This document shows positions 16,553 through 24,008 of a DNA stretch of 64,000 nucleotides, piece by piece. Source of the stretch: VRUE01 sp963837695 (GTDB lineage Bacteria > Actinomycetota > Thermoleophilia > Solirubrobacterales > 70-9); the NCBI GenBank assembly GCA_963837695.1, contig CAWINZ010000005.1:1426001-1490000 (forward strand). Reading direction: 5' to 3'. The first letter of the stretch is position 1; the number at the start of each line of letters is the position of its first letter. Below the pieces are notes generated by a model. The model was not told where the DNA came from. It saw only the letters and a program-made list of their open reading frames with translations, and searched no databases. The position numbers were made by a program, and so were the translations under genes.

Positions 16553-17758
16553 TTGGAGATCGACATCGGTCGAGGCAAGAAGGGGAGGCGCGCCTACGGA
16601 TTCGATGACATCGCGATCGTTCCGTCGCGCCGCACCCGCGATCCCGACGACATAGACATCAGCTGGGACCTAGGTCCCTATCGGTTCGAATTGCCCCTGG
16701 TCGCCTCGGCGATGGACGGCGTGGTCAGTCCCGACACGGCGGTCCTCGTCAACCAGCTCGGCGGTCTGGGAGTGCTCAACCTGGAGGGGGTCTGGACCCG
16801 CTTCGAGGATGCCGAGGAGCAGCTGGAGAAGGTCGCCGCCGCGCCCAAGCACGAGGCCACCCGGATCATGCAGGAGATCTACACAGAGCCGGTCAAGCCG
16901 GGGCTGATCGGCAAGCGGATCGCCGAGATCAAGGAGCGGGGCGCGGTCGCCTGCGGCTCGCTGACCCCGCAGAAGGTGCGCGAGCACTACGAGATCGCGG
17001 TCGAGGCAGGGATCGACATCCTCGTCATCCAGGGCACTGTGATCTCGGCCGAACACGTCTCGACCACGGTCGAGCCACTCAACCTGAAGGAGTTCATCTC
17101 CGAAGTGCCGGTGCCGACCGTGGTCGGCGGCTGCGCCTCCTACTCGACCGGGCTGCACCTGATGCGGACCGGCGCCGTCGGCGTTCTGGTCGGGGTCGGC
17201 CCCGGCGCCGCCTGCACGACGCGCGGCGTGCTCGGGATCGGCGTCCCGCAGGCGACGGCGATCGCCGACGTCGCCGCGGCCCGCGCCCAGCACATGTTGG
17301 AGACCGGCGAATACGTCAACGTGATCGCCGATGGCGGCATGCGCACCGGTGGCGACGTCTCCAAGGCGATCGCGGTCGGCGCCGACGCCGTGATGGTCGG
17401 CTCGCCGCTCGCCCGCGCCAAGGAGGCGCCGGGCCGCGGCTTCCACTGGGGGATGGCCACCTTCCATCCCTCGCTGCCGCGCGGCACCCGGGTCTCGACC
17501 AAGCAGGACGGCACGATGGAGGAGATCCTGCTCGGCCCCGCCCAGGAGAACGACGGCACCTTCAACCTGATGGGGGCGCTGAAAACCTCGATGGCCACGA
17601 CTGGCTACGAGGACATCCGCTCCTTCCAGCGGGCCGAGGTGATGGTCGCGCCGGCGCTGATGAGCGAGGGCAAGAAGCTGCAGAACGAGCAGTCGGTCGG
17701 GATGGGCTCGAACGGCAGAGCGGCTGTATCGGCGGGGGTCGGAGTAGCGGACGACTGA
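16553..17758 (+). CDS. guaB3: GuaB3-type IMP dehydrogenase family protein
   Basis: 401 residues, TTG start at 16553. IMPDH/GMPR barrel without the CBS pair (true IMPDH is about 490 residues). The active-site Cys loop reads GVGPGAACTTRGVLGIGVPQ and the flap region retains RGTRVS. This matches the actinobacterial GuaB3 subfamily, whose activity is less certain than that of GuaB2. The gene overlaps guaA (TGATG), supporting a role in GMP synthesis. Confidence 0.9.
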   Translation: MEIDIGRGKKGRRAYGFDDIAIVPSRRTRDPDDIDISWDLGPYRFELPLVASAMDGVVSPDTAVLVNQLGGLGVLNLEGVWTRFEDAEEQLEKVAAAPKHEATRIMQEIYTEPVKPGLIGKRIAEIKERGAVACGSLTPQKVREHYEIAVEAGIDILVIQGTVISAEHVSTTVEPLNLKEFISEVPVPTVVGGCASYSTGLHLMRTGAVGVLVGVGPGAACTTRGVLGIGVPQATAIADVAAARAQHMLETGEYVNVIADGGMRTGGDVSKAIAVGADAVMVGSPLARAKEAPGRGFHWGMATFHPSLPRGTRVSTKQDGTMEEILLGPAQENDGTFNLMGALKTSMATTGYEDIRSFQRAEVMVAPALMSEGKKLQNEQSVGMGSNGRAAVSAGVGVADD

Positions 17759-19389
17759 TGTCCGGTAGCTCCCCGCCCGCGGGTCCTGTCGCACAGACCC
17801 CTTCCCCGACTCACCCGTCGGAGAAGGGGTCTGCACGCCACCCACGGGAAGGAGCCGTCGAGGAGGTTCTCGTCCTCGACTTCGGTGGCCAGTACTCGCA
17901 GCTGATCGCAAGACGGATCCGCGAATGCGGGGTTTTCGCTGAGCTGTTGCCTGCGACCGCTTCGGCGGAGTCGATTCGTGAGCGGGCACCTAAGGCGCTT
18001 GTGTTGTCCGGTGGTCCGGCCTCTGTCTATGAGCCTGGTGCCCCCGCGTTTCCCACCGACCTGCTCGATCTGGGCATCCCGATGCTGGGCATCTGTTACG
18101 GCATGCAGGCGATGGTCCAGGCGCTCGGCGGCAAGGTCGAAGGGGCCGAGTCGGGGGAGTTCGGGCGGGCTGAGCTGACGCTTCGCAACGAGGGTGGGCG
18201 GCTGTTGGGTGGGCTGCCGGAGGAGCAGAGCTGCTGGATGAGCCACCGCGACACGGTCTTCGAGCCCCCGCCGGGCTTCACCGCGCTCGCCTCGACGCCG
18301 ACCTCGCCGGTCGCCGCCTGCGAGGCGCCCGACCGCGGCCTCTACGGGATCCAGTTCCACCCCGAGGTCGTCCACACCCCGTACGGCACCGAGGTCTTGA
18401 CCCGCTTCCTGCGCGACATCGCCGGCTGTGAGGAGCAGTGGTCGCCGCAGTCCGTAATCGCCGAGCAGGTCGCCGCGATCCGGGCTCAGGTCGGCGGGGG
18501 CCGGGTCATCTGCGGGCTCTCGGGCGGCGTCGACTCCTCGGTGGCGGCCCTGCTTGTCCACAGGGCGGTGGGGGAGCAGCTGACCTGCGTCTTCGTCGAC
18601 CACGGGCTGATGCGCCTGAACGAGGCCGAGCAGGTGGTCGAGGCCTTCGGCCAGTTCGGCATCCCGCTTGTCCACGTCGACGCCGAAGGGCGCTTTCTCG
18701 CCAAGCTCGCCGGAGTCGACGAGCCCGAGCGCAAGCGTAAGATCATCGGCGAGGAGTTCATCCGCGTCTTCGAGGAGGAGGCGACGAAGCTCGACAAGGT
18801 CGACTTCCTCGTCCAGGGCACCCTCTACTCGGACGTGATCGAGTCGGGCGGCAGCGACCACGCGGCGACGATCAAGTCCCATCACAACGTCGGCGGCCTG
18901 CCCGACGACCTCGAGTTCGAGCTGGTCGAGCCATTGCGGATGCTGTTCAAGGACGAGGTGCGCGCGGTCGGCGCCGAGCTCGGCATGCCCGAGCGGATGG
19001 TCTGGCGACAGCCCTTCCCGGGGCCGGGGCTGGGCATCCGGATCGTCGGCGGCGAGGTGAACAGGGAGCGGCTCGACATCCTCCGCGCCGCCGACGCGAT
19101 TCTCCAGGAGGAGATCCGCGCCGCCGAGCTCTACCGACAGCTCTGGCAGTCCTTCTGCGTGCTGCCGGTTGTGCGCTCGGTGGGAGTGCAGGGTGACGGC
19201 CGCACCTACGCCTACCCGATCGTGATCCGCGCGGTCACCTCCGACGACGCGATGACCGCCGATTGGGCCCGTCTTCCCTATGACCTGCTTGAGCGAGTCT
19301 CAAACCGGATCATCAACGAGATCAAGGACGTCAACAGGGTGGCCCTCGATATCTCGTCCAAGCCTCCCGCCACGATCGAGTGGGAGTAG
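17758..19389 (+). CDS. guaA: GMP synthase (glutamine-hydrolysing)
   Basis: 543 residues; converts XMP to GMP using ATP and glutamine. Class I glutamine amidotransferase domain with VLDFGGQYSQLIARRIREC, the nucleophile GICYGMQAM (Cys about 119) and the GIQFHPEVVHT His/Glu; then the ATP pyrophosphatase P-loop GLSGGVDSS (about 262) and the dimerisation domain RQPFPGPGLGIRIVG. The first about 35 residues (Pro/Ser-rich) are absent from ordinary GuaA and are largely encoded by repeat B (17776-17848). No in-frame start follows the repeat close to the conserved VLVLDFGGQ, so the extension is probably translated. Confidence 0.97.
   Translation: MSGSSPPAGPVAQTPSPTHPSEKGSARHPREGAVEEVLVLDFGGQYSQLIARRIRECGVFAELLPATASAESIRERAPKALVLSGGPASVYEPGAPAFPTDLLDLGIPMLGICYGMQAMVQALGGKVEGAESGEFGRAELTLRNEGGRLLGGLPEEQSCWMSHRDTVFEPPPGFTALASTPTSPVAACEAPDRGLYGIQFHPEVVHTPYGTEVLTRFLRDIAGCEEQWSPQSVIAEQVAAIRAQVGGGRVICGLSGGVDSSVAALLVHRAVGEQLTCVFVDHGLMRLNEAEQVVEAFGQFGIPLVHVDAEGRFLAKLAGVDEPERKRKIIGEEFIRVFEEEATKLDKVDFLVQGTLYSDVIESGGSDHAATIKSHHNVGGLPDDLEFELVEPLRMLFKDEVRAVGAELGMPERMVWRQPFPGPGLGIRIVGGEVNRERLDILRAADAILQEEIRAAELYRQLWQSFCVLPVVRSVGVQGDGRTYAYPIVIRAVTSDDAMTADWARLPYDLLERVSNRIINEIKDVNRVALDISSKPPATIEWE
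17776..17848. repeat. Palindromic repeat family B, copy in guaA
   Basis: 73 bp inside the guaA N-terminal extension. Ends CCCGCGGGT and ACCCACGGG are inverted repeats (one mismatch). Inside, AGACCCCTTCCCCGAC and GTCGGAGAAGGGGTCT form a 16-bp stem (one mismatch) with loop TCACCC. Shares CGCGGGTCCTGTCGC, the CTCACCCG loop and CACGCCACCCACGGG with the copy in rpsI. Reading frame is kept. Confidence 0.75.
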
Positions 19390-19413
19390 GCGCGAGCTAG
19401 GGTCGGACGGCCG

Positions 19414-20247
19414 ATGCCGTCCTTCGCCGTCTCGATAGCGATCCTCAGTCTTGTGCAGGCGGCGCTCGTCGCGCTGCCTCGGGCTCGGCGGTTCGCCTGG
19501 CTCGATGCCTTTCGCAGCCCCTGGTGGGCGCTGGTGCCGGCGCTCTCGATCGTCGTTGTGATCGGCATCGTCGGTTGGCAGGGCGAATCGGCGACCGCAC
19601 TCTCTTGGCTGGCGCTGCTCGCCGTGCCGCCGTTTGCGGCACTGGCGCTGGGCTGGCTGGTGCGCGGGTCGCGGCCGGAGTGGGCTGCGGCCGTCGCGCC
19701 TCTGTTCATCGCGGCATGGGCCGCGCCCGGCTCGCTCCTCGGCGAGGCGGCGGCGACGGCGCTGACGGCGCTCGGCTGCGTCGGCCTCGCCTGGCTGTTG
19801 GTCTCCGTGGCCCCGGTGTTCTGGCTGAAGCTGGGGATCTACGCGATGGCCGCCGTCGACACCTGGTTCGTCGCCACCGATCTCCTCCAGGGCCCCAACG
19901 CCGTTCTGACCGCGGCCACCCCAAGCGGGCTCCCCAGCCTGCAGGCGATCCACTTCGGCCAAGCCGCGATGGGTTTCGGCGACCTCTTCATAGCCGCGAC
20001 CCTAGGTTGCCTCCTAGCCCTCCCCGCCGATGGGCCGATTTCCGGTGATATAGGCCGGTTTTCGGCCCGTCGGCGGCAGTTTTTTGGGGCTGGGCTCGTG
20101 GCTGCGCTTGGGCTTGGGTTCGACCTGCTCTTCTTTTCTGTCGACACGTTGCCCGCCACCGTGCCGGTGGCGCTGGCTCTGGCGCTGGTCGAGTGGAGAG
20201 AACGGCGCGGCCCAATGGGCTCTTCCCGGAGCCGGCGTTCAGGGTGA
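19414..20247 (+). CDS. Polytopic membrane protein with presenilin-like GxGD motif
   Basis: 277 residues, six or more hydrophobic helices. D149 in AMAAVDTWFVATDLLQGPN, D190 in AAMGFGDLFIAATLG and LPATVPVALA near residue 236 have the order and approximate spacing of the catalytic Asp, GxGD and PAL motifs of presenilin-type intramembrane aspartyl proteases. The similarity is by motif only and should be treated as tentative. Between GFGD and the last helix, residues about 205-221 are encoded by palindromic repeat A, inserted without shifting frame. It starts 24 bp after guaA. If the motifs are coincidental, this is an uncharacterised membrane protein. Confidence 0.6.
   Translation: MPSFAVSIAILSLVQAALVALPRARRFAWLDAFRSPWWALVPALSIVVVIGIVGWQGESATALSWLALLAVPPFAALALGWLVRGSRPEWAAAVAPLFIAAWAAPGSLLGEAAATALTALGCVGLAWLLVSVAPVFWLKLGIYAMAAVDTWFVATDLLQGPNAVLTAATPSGLPSLQAIHFGQAAMGFGDLFIAATLGCLLALPADGPISGDIGRFSARRRQFFGAGLVAALGLGFDLLFFSVDTLPATVPVALALALVEWRERRGPMGSSRSRRSG
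20024..20076. repeat. Palindromic repeat family A, copy 1 (in frame)
   Basis: 53 bp with arms CCGCCGATGGGCCGATTTCC and the near-complement ending GGCCCGTCGGCGG around TGATATAGG. Encodes ADGPISGDIGRFSARR inside the preceding membrane protein. Same orientation and closely similar sequence to copies at 36925 and 57219. Confidence 0.8.
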
Positions 20248-20503
20248 GCGATTTCTTCAGCGCCACCGCCATGCCGCGCCCGTGGACCTGGCGGGTGAAG
20301 CGCAGCTGGTCGTCCTTGGGTGATACTGAAACCGGTGTGGTTTTCTTTTCCCGGCCGGCGAGGTTGTCGGGCTCGACCGCGTCAAAGCCCTTGCGCGCAC
20401 ACATCGAGAAGCGCTGCTTGAGCGGCTCCTCGGAGCGATGGAAGGGGGCGACGTCGAGCCGGCGGTCGTCGGGAAGGCCCGAGTAGCGACGCCCGATCTC
20501 CCC
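20216..20503 (-). pseudogene. Fragment of a GH114 (endo-alpha-1,4-polygalactosaminidase-like) gene
   Basis: About 96 codons read RRYSGLPDDRRLDVAPFHR, then MCARKGFDAVEPDNLAG, then PKDDQLRFTRQVHGRGMAVAL, the central catalytic block of GH114/TM1410-like glycosidases (GFDAVEPDN is the family hallmark with the acidic residue). The N-terminal signal and barrel start, and the C-terminal part, are absent on either side, so this is a decayed remnant. It ends close to the 3' end of the membrane protein gene. Confidence 0.7.
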
Positions 20504-20637
20504 GGGACACTGCGCGTTTCTACTGTTTTTGTGCCGCCGCGACGTTTGTAGCGTGGGTCGCACAGTGCAATCGAGCGCTGTCGCTTCGATTGAGGGTTCG
20601 CAGATGAGCGCTACCCCCAGCCGTGCCGCCTGCGCCG

Positions 20638-20854
20638 ATGGGCAACGCAGCGCCGCTCGGCGTCGCGGCCGAAAAGTGGGCAAAGGCTGCCCTCTTGACT
20701 CCCGAGAAGGCGCTTACCGCCACCCGGCTGGGTCTGGGCTGGATCTTCCTCCTACGCGCTGGTCCTGACCGGCCTCGGCCTGGGCGGCGCCGGAAACACG
20801 CTCGGACTCGGTCGCTGGTGGACCAGGACGAGCCTGGTCCAGCGATTCCGCTGA
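20638..20854 (+). pseudogene. DoxX-family membrane protein remnant with internal deletion
   Basis: ATG 20638 opens MGNAAPLGVAAEKWAKAALL..ATRLGLGWIFL, like the start of DoxX-family membrane proteins. After about 20755 the frame must shift to read YALVLTGLGLGGAGNTLGLG then RWWTRTSLVQRF and a TGA at 20852, the typical DoxX C-terminus. About 100 residues between the two pieces are missing. The gene is broken by deletion and frameshift and lies beside the GH114 fragment, making 20.25-20.88 kb a stretch of decayed genes. Confidence 0.65.
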
Positions 20855-20879
20855 CTGGCCTGAGCCGCGTGGCGGGACA

Positions 20880-22142
20880 CTAGGTCGTCGGACCTGCGGC
20901 TGGACTCGCCGGCGCCGGAGGTGCCGGCGGCGCGGCAGCAGGCAGATGACGGATGTCGGGGACGCTGATCAGCAACAGGCTCAGGACGATGGCAAGCCCG
21001 AAGGCCAGCCATAGCGAGACGCTGACCCCGATGACCGCTGCGACCGGGCCCCAGACCGCGAGTCCCAGGGGATAGAAGGCGAGCGAGCCGAACCAGTCAT
21101 AGGAGCTGATTCGGGACAGAGACTTGCCGGGGATGTGGCGCTGGAGCGTCGACTCCCAGAGGGAGATCGCGAGCGCCATCCCTGCGCCGGACAGCAGCGC
21201 ACCGCAGACGATCAGCGCCACCGGTGGGGCCGCCGCGAGGAAGGCCAACGGCAATGCGAAGAGTCCGTCGGCGAGGGCGGCGAGCAACAGCGGCCTGCGC
21301 GGTTTGACGTGTGCCGCGAGCAGGCTGCCCGCCAGTGCTCCGACTCCCCCCGCCGCAAGAACAGCGCCCCACGCGGCCGCGCCACCGAGGTCGCGTTCGG
21401 CGACGATCGGCCCGAGAACGCCCCACGCGCCCCAAAGCAGGTTCACGAGCGCGAAATAGGCGACGAAGGTCCAAACCCACCTTCGCGACCGAAAGGCGAC
21501 CCAGCCCTCACGCAGGTCGGCGGCGAAGGAGCTCCGTTGCGCCGCAATCCGCGTCGGTACCCGCAGCATCGCCAGGCAGGCGGCGCTCACCGCGAACGTC
21601 AGCGCGTCGATCGCGATCGCCCAGCCGGCTCCGGCGGCGGCGATCAGCACCCCGCCCATGGCCGGGCCGAGGATTTCGCCCGTCGAGACGGCGCTCGCGC
21701 GCAGCGCGTTCGCCGGCTGCAGTTGCTCCGCGAGGACGACCTCGGGCAGTAGACCGGTCGACGCGGGGCTGAAGAAGCCGGTCGCCGCGCCAGTCACCCC
21801 GGCCACCAGCGCGAGCATCCACACCTCCGCCACTCCCGCCAGAAGCAGAGCCGCCAGCAAGCCCTGGCTCGCCACCCGCACGATGTCCGTGACCACCATC
21901 ACGGCGCGGCGTGAGGCCCGGTCGGCGACCACGCCGCCCGCCAGCACGGTCGCCACCAGGGGGAACGTCCCTGCCGCCAACACGAGCCCGACCTCTGAGG
22001 CCGAACCGCCGATCTCCAGCACCGCAAAAGCGAGCGCCACGACGGCCATGCGATCGCCCAGCACGGAAACTGCCTGTCCGCTGAACAGCAGGCGGAACTC
22101 CCTAGTGCGAAGTACGTCGAGGCTTTCGGGCAGGCGCGCCAA
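20880..22142 (-). CDS. Major facilitator superfamily transporter
   Basis: 420 residues, about 12 membrane helices. Start TTG 22142. N-terminus LRTREFRLLFSGQAVSVLGDRM and the loop VVADRASRRAVMVVTDIVR are typical of the MFS_3/EntS-like exporter group (siderophore or macrolide efflux-like). The Ala/Pro-rich cytosolic tail is low complexity. Substrate unknown. The 96-bp frame just upstream (22149-22244) and the palindrome at 22270 separate it from the M23 gene on the same strand. Confidence 0.88.
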   Translation of the reverse strand: MARLPESLDVLRTREFRLLFSGQAVSVLGDRMAVVALAFAVLEIGGSASEVGLVLAAGTFPLVATVLAGGVVADRASRRAVMVVTDIVRVASQGLLAALLLAGVAEVWMLALVAGVTGAATGFFSPASTGLLPEVVLAEQLQPANALRASAVSTGEILGPAMGGVLIAAAGAGWAIAIDALTFAVSAACLAMLRVPTRIAAQRSSFAADLREGWVAFRSRRWVWTFVAYFALVNLLWGAWGVLGPIVAERDLGGAAAWGAVLAAGGVGALAGSLLAAHVKPRRPLLLAALADGLFALPLAFLAAAPPVALIVCGALLSGAGMALAISLWESTLQRHIPGKSLSRISSYDWFGSLAFYPLGLAVWGPVAAVIGVSVSLWLAFGLAIVLSLLLISVPDIRHLPAAAPPAPPAPASPAAGPTT

Positions 22143-22269
22143 GTGACCCTAGGGCAGCGCGGTGAATTCCAGCTCGGCGTTGTCGCCACGCTGGTCGGCG
22201 AACCCGGCGTTGCGAAGCCCTGCGAGATTCGTGTAGGGCTCCATCGTGGGCAAGCGTAGCCCGGGCGGG

Positions 22270-22287
22270 GGACCCGCTAGCGGGTCC
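22270..22287. terminator. Perfect 18-bp palindrome after the M23 peptidase gene
   Basis: GGACCCGCTAGCGGGTCC is fully self-complementary. It lies about 70 bases downstream of the M23 gene (minus strand) and upstream of the MFS gene. It could act as a transcript-ending hairpin or a protein-binding site; no T-run is seen. Confidence 0.4.
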
Positions 22288-22356
22288 ACGGTCAGACCCC
22301 GAAGGTCGCGGCGGCGGGGCGGCAACCAACAACGTGCCTCAGCCGCTCGCCGAGCC

Positions 22357-23310
22357 TCAGCTGTAGCTGTCCCACTCCTTGAGGAAGGGCAGCGGGTCGA
22401 TCGGGCTGCCCCCTTCGTACCACCCCGGCGCGGTCCAGATCTCGAAGTGGAGGTGACAGGCCGTCGCGTCGCCGGTCTGGCCGACGACGCCGATCGGTTC
22501 GCCGGTGCGGACGGTCGTTCCCTCTTGCAGCGGCGAGGGTTCGAGCAGGTGCATGTAGGCGAAGTCGAAGCCCGTGCCCTTGCCGTCGATGACGATGTAG
22601 TTGCCGGCGGCGCCCTGGTAGCCGGAGTACTGGACCGTGCCTCCGCGGGCGGCGACGAGGGGCGTGCCGCACTTCGTCATTACGTCCTGGCCCTCGTGGG
22701 TGTGGCCCGAGCGACTGGCGCCGAAGCGACCGGCGGCTCCGCCGTAGTCGTGGGGGCCGAGGATCGGGAAGGCATATCCGTAGAGGTCGAAGCTGAGGAT
22801 GAGCGGTTTGGCGGAGGCCGAGGAGGTGGCGGGGCGGGCGACCCGGCCACCGGACTGCGGCACGATCCGGAATGAGTAATGGCCGCTCTTGGCCGGGCGG
22901 CCATCGCCCGCCGTGCCGTCCCAGCGGACGCTTTCCGGCGCTTCGGGGGCGATGTCGTTGCGGAAGAAGCTCGCGACCACTTCCCCGGCTTCGTTGACGA
23001 CGTCGATGCGGAGGTCGTTGCTCGCCTGGTCGCTGCCGATTTCGTAGCGAAGCCGCGGGCTGCGGGCGCCGTAGAAGAAGGACTTGCGGGGCCAGGTCTT
23101 GGCCGAGACGAGGCTCAGCGTGCCGGCACTCGGTGCCTGGTCAGGCCTGCCGGTGTGGCTGGGCGGGGGCGGGGCGCTGCCGATCGGGGTGGGCGCGCCG
23201 CCGGTGAGCGCTGCGGCAGGCGCCGCGGAGCAGACGAGGAAGACCGCCATTGCGATTATCGATATCGACCCACCAAGCCAAGGCCCGGCGCCAGCTCTGC
23301 TGCGTGCCAC
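22357..23310 (-). CDS. Secreted M23-family metallopeptidase
   Basis: 317 residues, GTG start at 23310. N-terminal signal/anchor (ISIIAMAVFLVCSAAPAAA), a Pro-rich linker, a FlgD-like beta domain (VRWDGTAGDGRPAKSGHYSF, about 128-148), then the LytM/M23 domain with Zn ligands in SGHTHEGQDVMTKCG (HxxxD) and the catalytic CHLHFEIWTAPG near the C-terminus. It should cut peptidoglycan cross-links outside the membrane, or bind them. Ligands are intact, so activity is expected. Confidence 0.92.
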   Translation of the reverse strand: MARSRAGAGPWLGGSISIIAMAVFLVCSAAPAAALTGGAPTPIGSAPPPPSHTGRPDQAPSAGTLSLVSAKTWPRKSFFYGARSPRLRYEIGSDQASNDLRIDVVNEAGEVVASFFRNDIAPEAPESVRWDGTAGDGRPAKSGHYSFRIVPQSGGRVARPATSSASAKPLILSFDLYGYAFPILGPHDYGGAAGRFGASRSGHTHEGQDVMTKCGTPLVAARGGTVQYSGYQGAAGNYIVIDGKGTGFDFAYMHLLEPSPLQEGTTVRTGEPIGVVGQTGDATACHLHFEIWTAPGWYEGGSPIDPLPFLKEWDSYS

Positions 23311-23364
23311 GTGCCCTCTCTCTCGTTCGCCTGCGGAGTTAGCTGTCGGGCTCGCGCTGAAAGA

Positions 23365-23462
23365 GATGCGCTACGGACGACTTCGTCCGATTCGCCCCTG
23401 GGACCTGCAAGGGTCCCTACGGTTCCTCCGCTCCCATCCGCTGCGCGGCTGGGATTCGGCTG
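23365..23462 (+). promoter_or_regulatory. Structured leader upstream of rplM (three consecutive hairpins)
   Basis: In the 266-bp gap between the divergent M23 gene and rplM lie GGACGA-CT-TCGTCC, GGGACC-TGCAAG-GGTCCC and CCCATCCGCTGCGCGGCTGGG (stem with one internal mismatch), one after another. The order suggests an untranslated leader that may regulate the rplM-rpsI transcript. No known ribosomal-protein leader motif is recognised. TATAGA at 23475 could be a -10 element between leader and gene. Confidence 0.35.
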
Positions 23463-23576
23463 TTGCTGGCGCGGCAGTATAGACAGCGCCCCGGCCGCGG
23501 GACGGGCCGTGCGCGCGCGGGCGAGTTGACGGCTATCATCCCGGAGCCGCTGGGGCCTCCCTGCGGCTTTTCTCTG

Positions 23577-24008
23577 ATGAAGACCTACGTAGCCAAACCT
23601 TCCGAGCGCGAGCGAAACTGGCTCGTCGTCGACGCCGAGGGCCAGACCCTGGGCCGTCTGGCGACGCGGATCGCCGATGCGTTGCGCGGTAAGCGCAAGC
23701 CGGAGTACACCCCGCACGTCGACACCGGCGACTTCGTCGTCGTCGTCAACGCGGAGAAGATCCGGGTGACCGGGAAAAAGATGGAGCAGAAGCGCTACTG
23801 GCGCCACAGCGGCTACCCGGGCGGGATCAAGTCCCGCACCCTGGCCGAGATGCTCGACCGCCGCCCCGAGGAGGTGATCCGCAAGGCGGTGAAGGGGATG
23901 CTTCCCCGTAACCGCCTCGCCCGCAAGCAGCTGACCAAGCTCAAGGTCTATGCCGGGCCGGATCACCCGCACGCGGCGCAGAAACCACAGCCGATGGAGA
24001 CGACTTGA
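23577..24008 (+). CDS. rplM: 50S ribosomal protein L13
   Basis: 143 residues, standard length. MKTYVAKPSERERNWLVVDAEG, LGRLATRIADALRGKRKPEY, YWRHSGYPGGIKSRTLAEML and KGMLPRNRLARKQLTKLKVY are the L13 signature blocks. ATG at 23577; the frame extends upstream but without homology. Its stop overlaps rpsI (TGATG), the standard rplM-rpsI operon. Confidence 0.98.
   Translation: MKTYVAKPSERERNWLVVDAEGQTLGRLATRIADALRGKRKPEYTPHVDTGDFVVVVNAEKIRVTGKKMEQKRYWRHSGYPGGIKSRTLAEMLDRRPEEVIRKAVKGMLPRNRLARKQLTKLKVYAGPDHPHAAQKPQPMETT

Noticed and set aside
22149..22244. 31-codon frame on the minus strand just before the MFS gene (MEPYTNLAGLRNAGFADQRG...)
   Set aside because: Good length for a leader peptide and close to the MFS start, but no homology, no ribosome site and no sequence feature to support translation.
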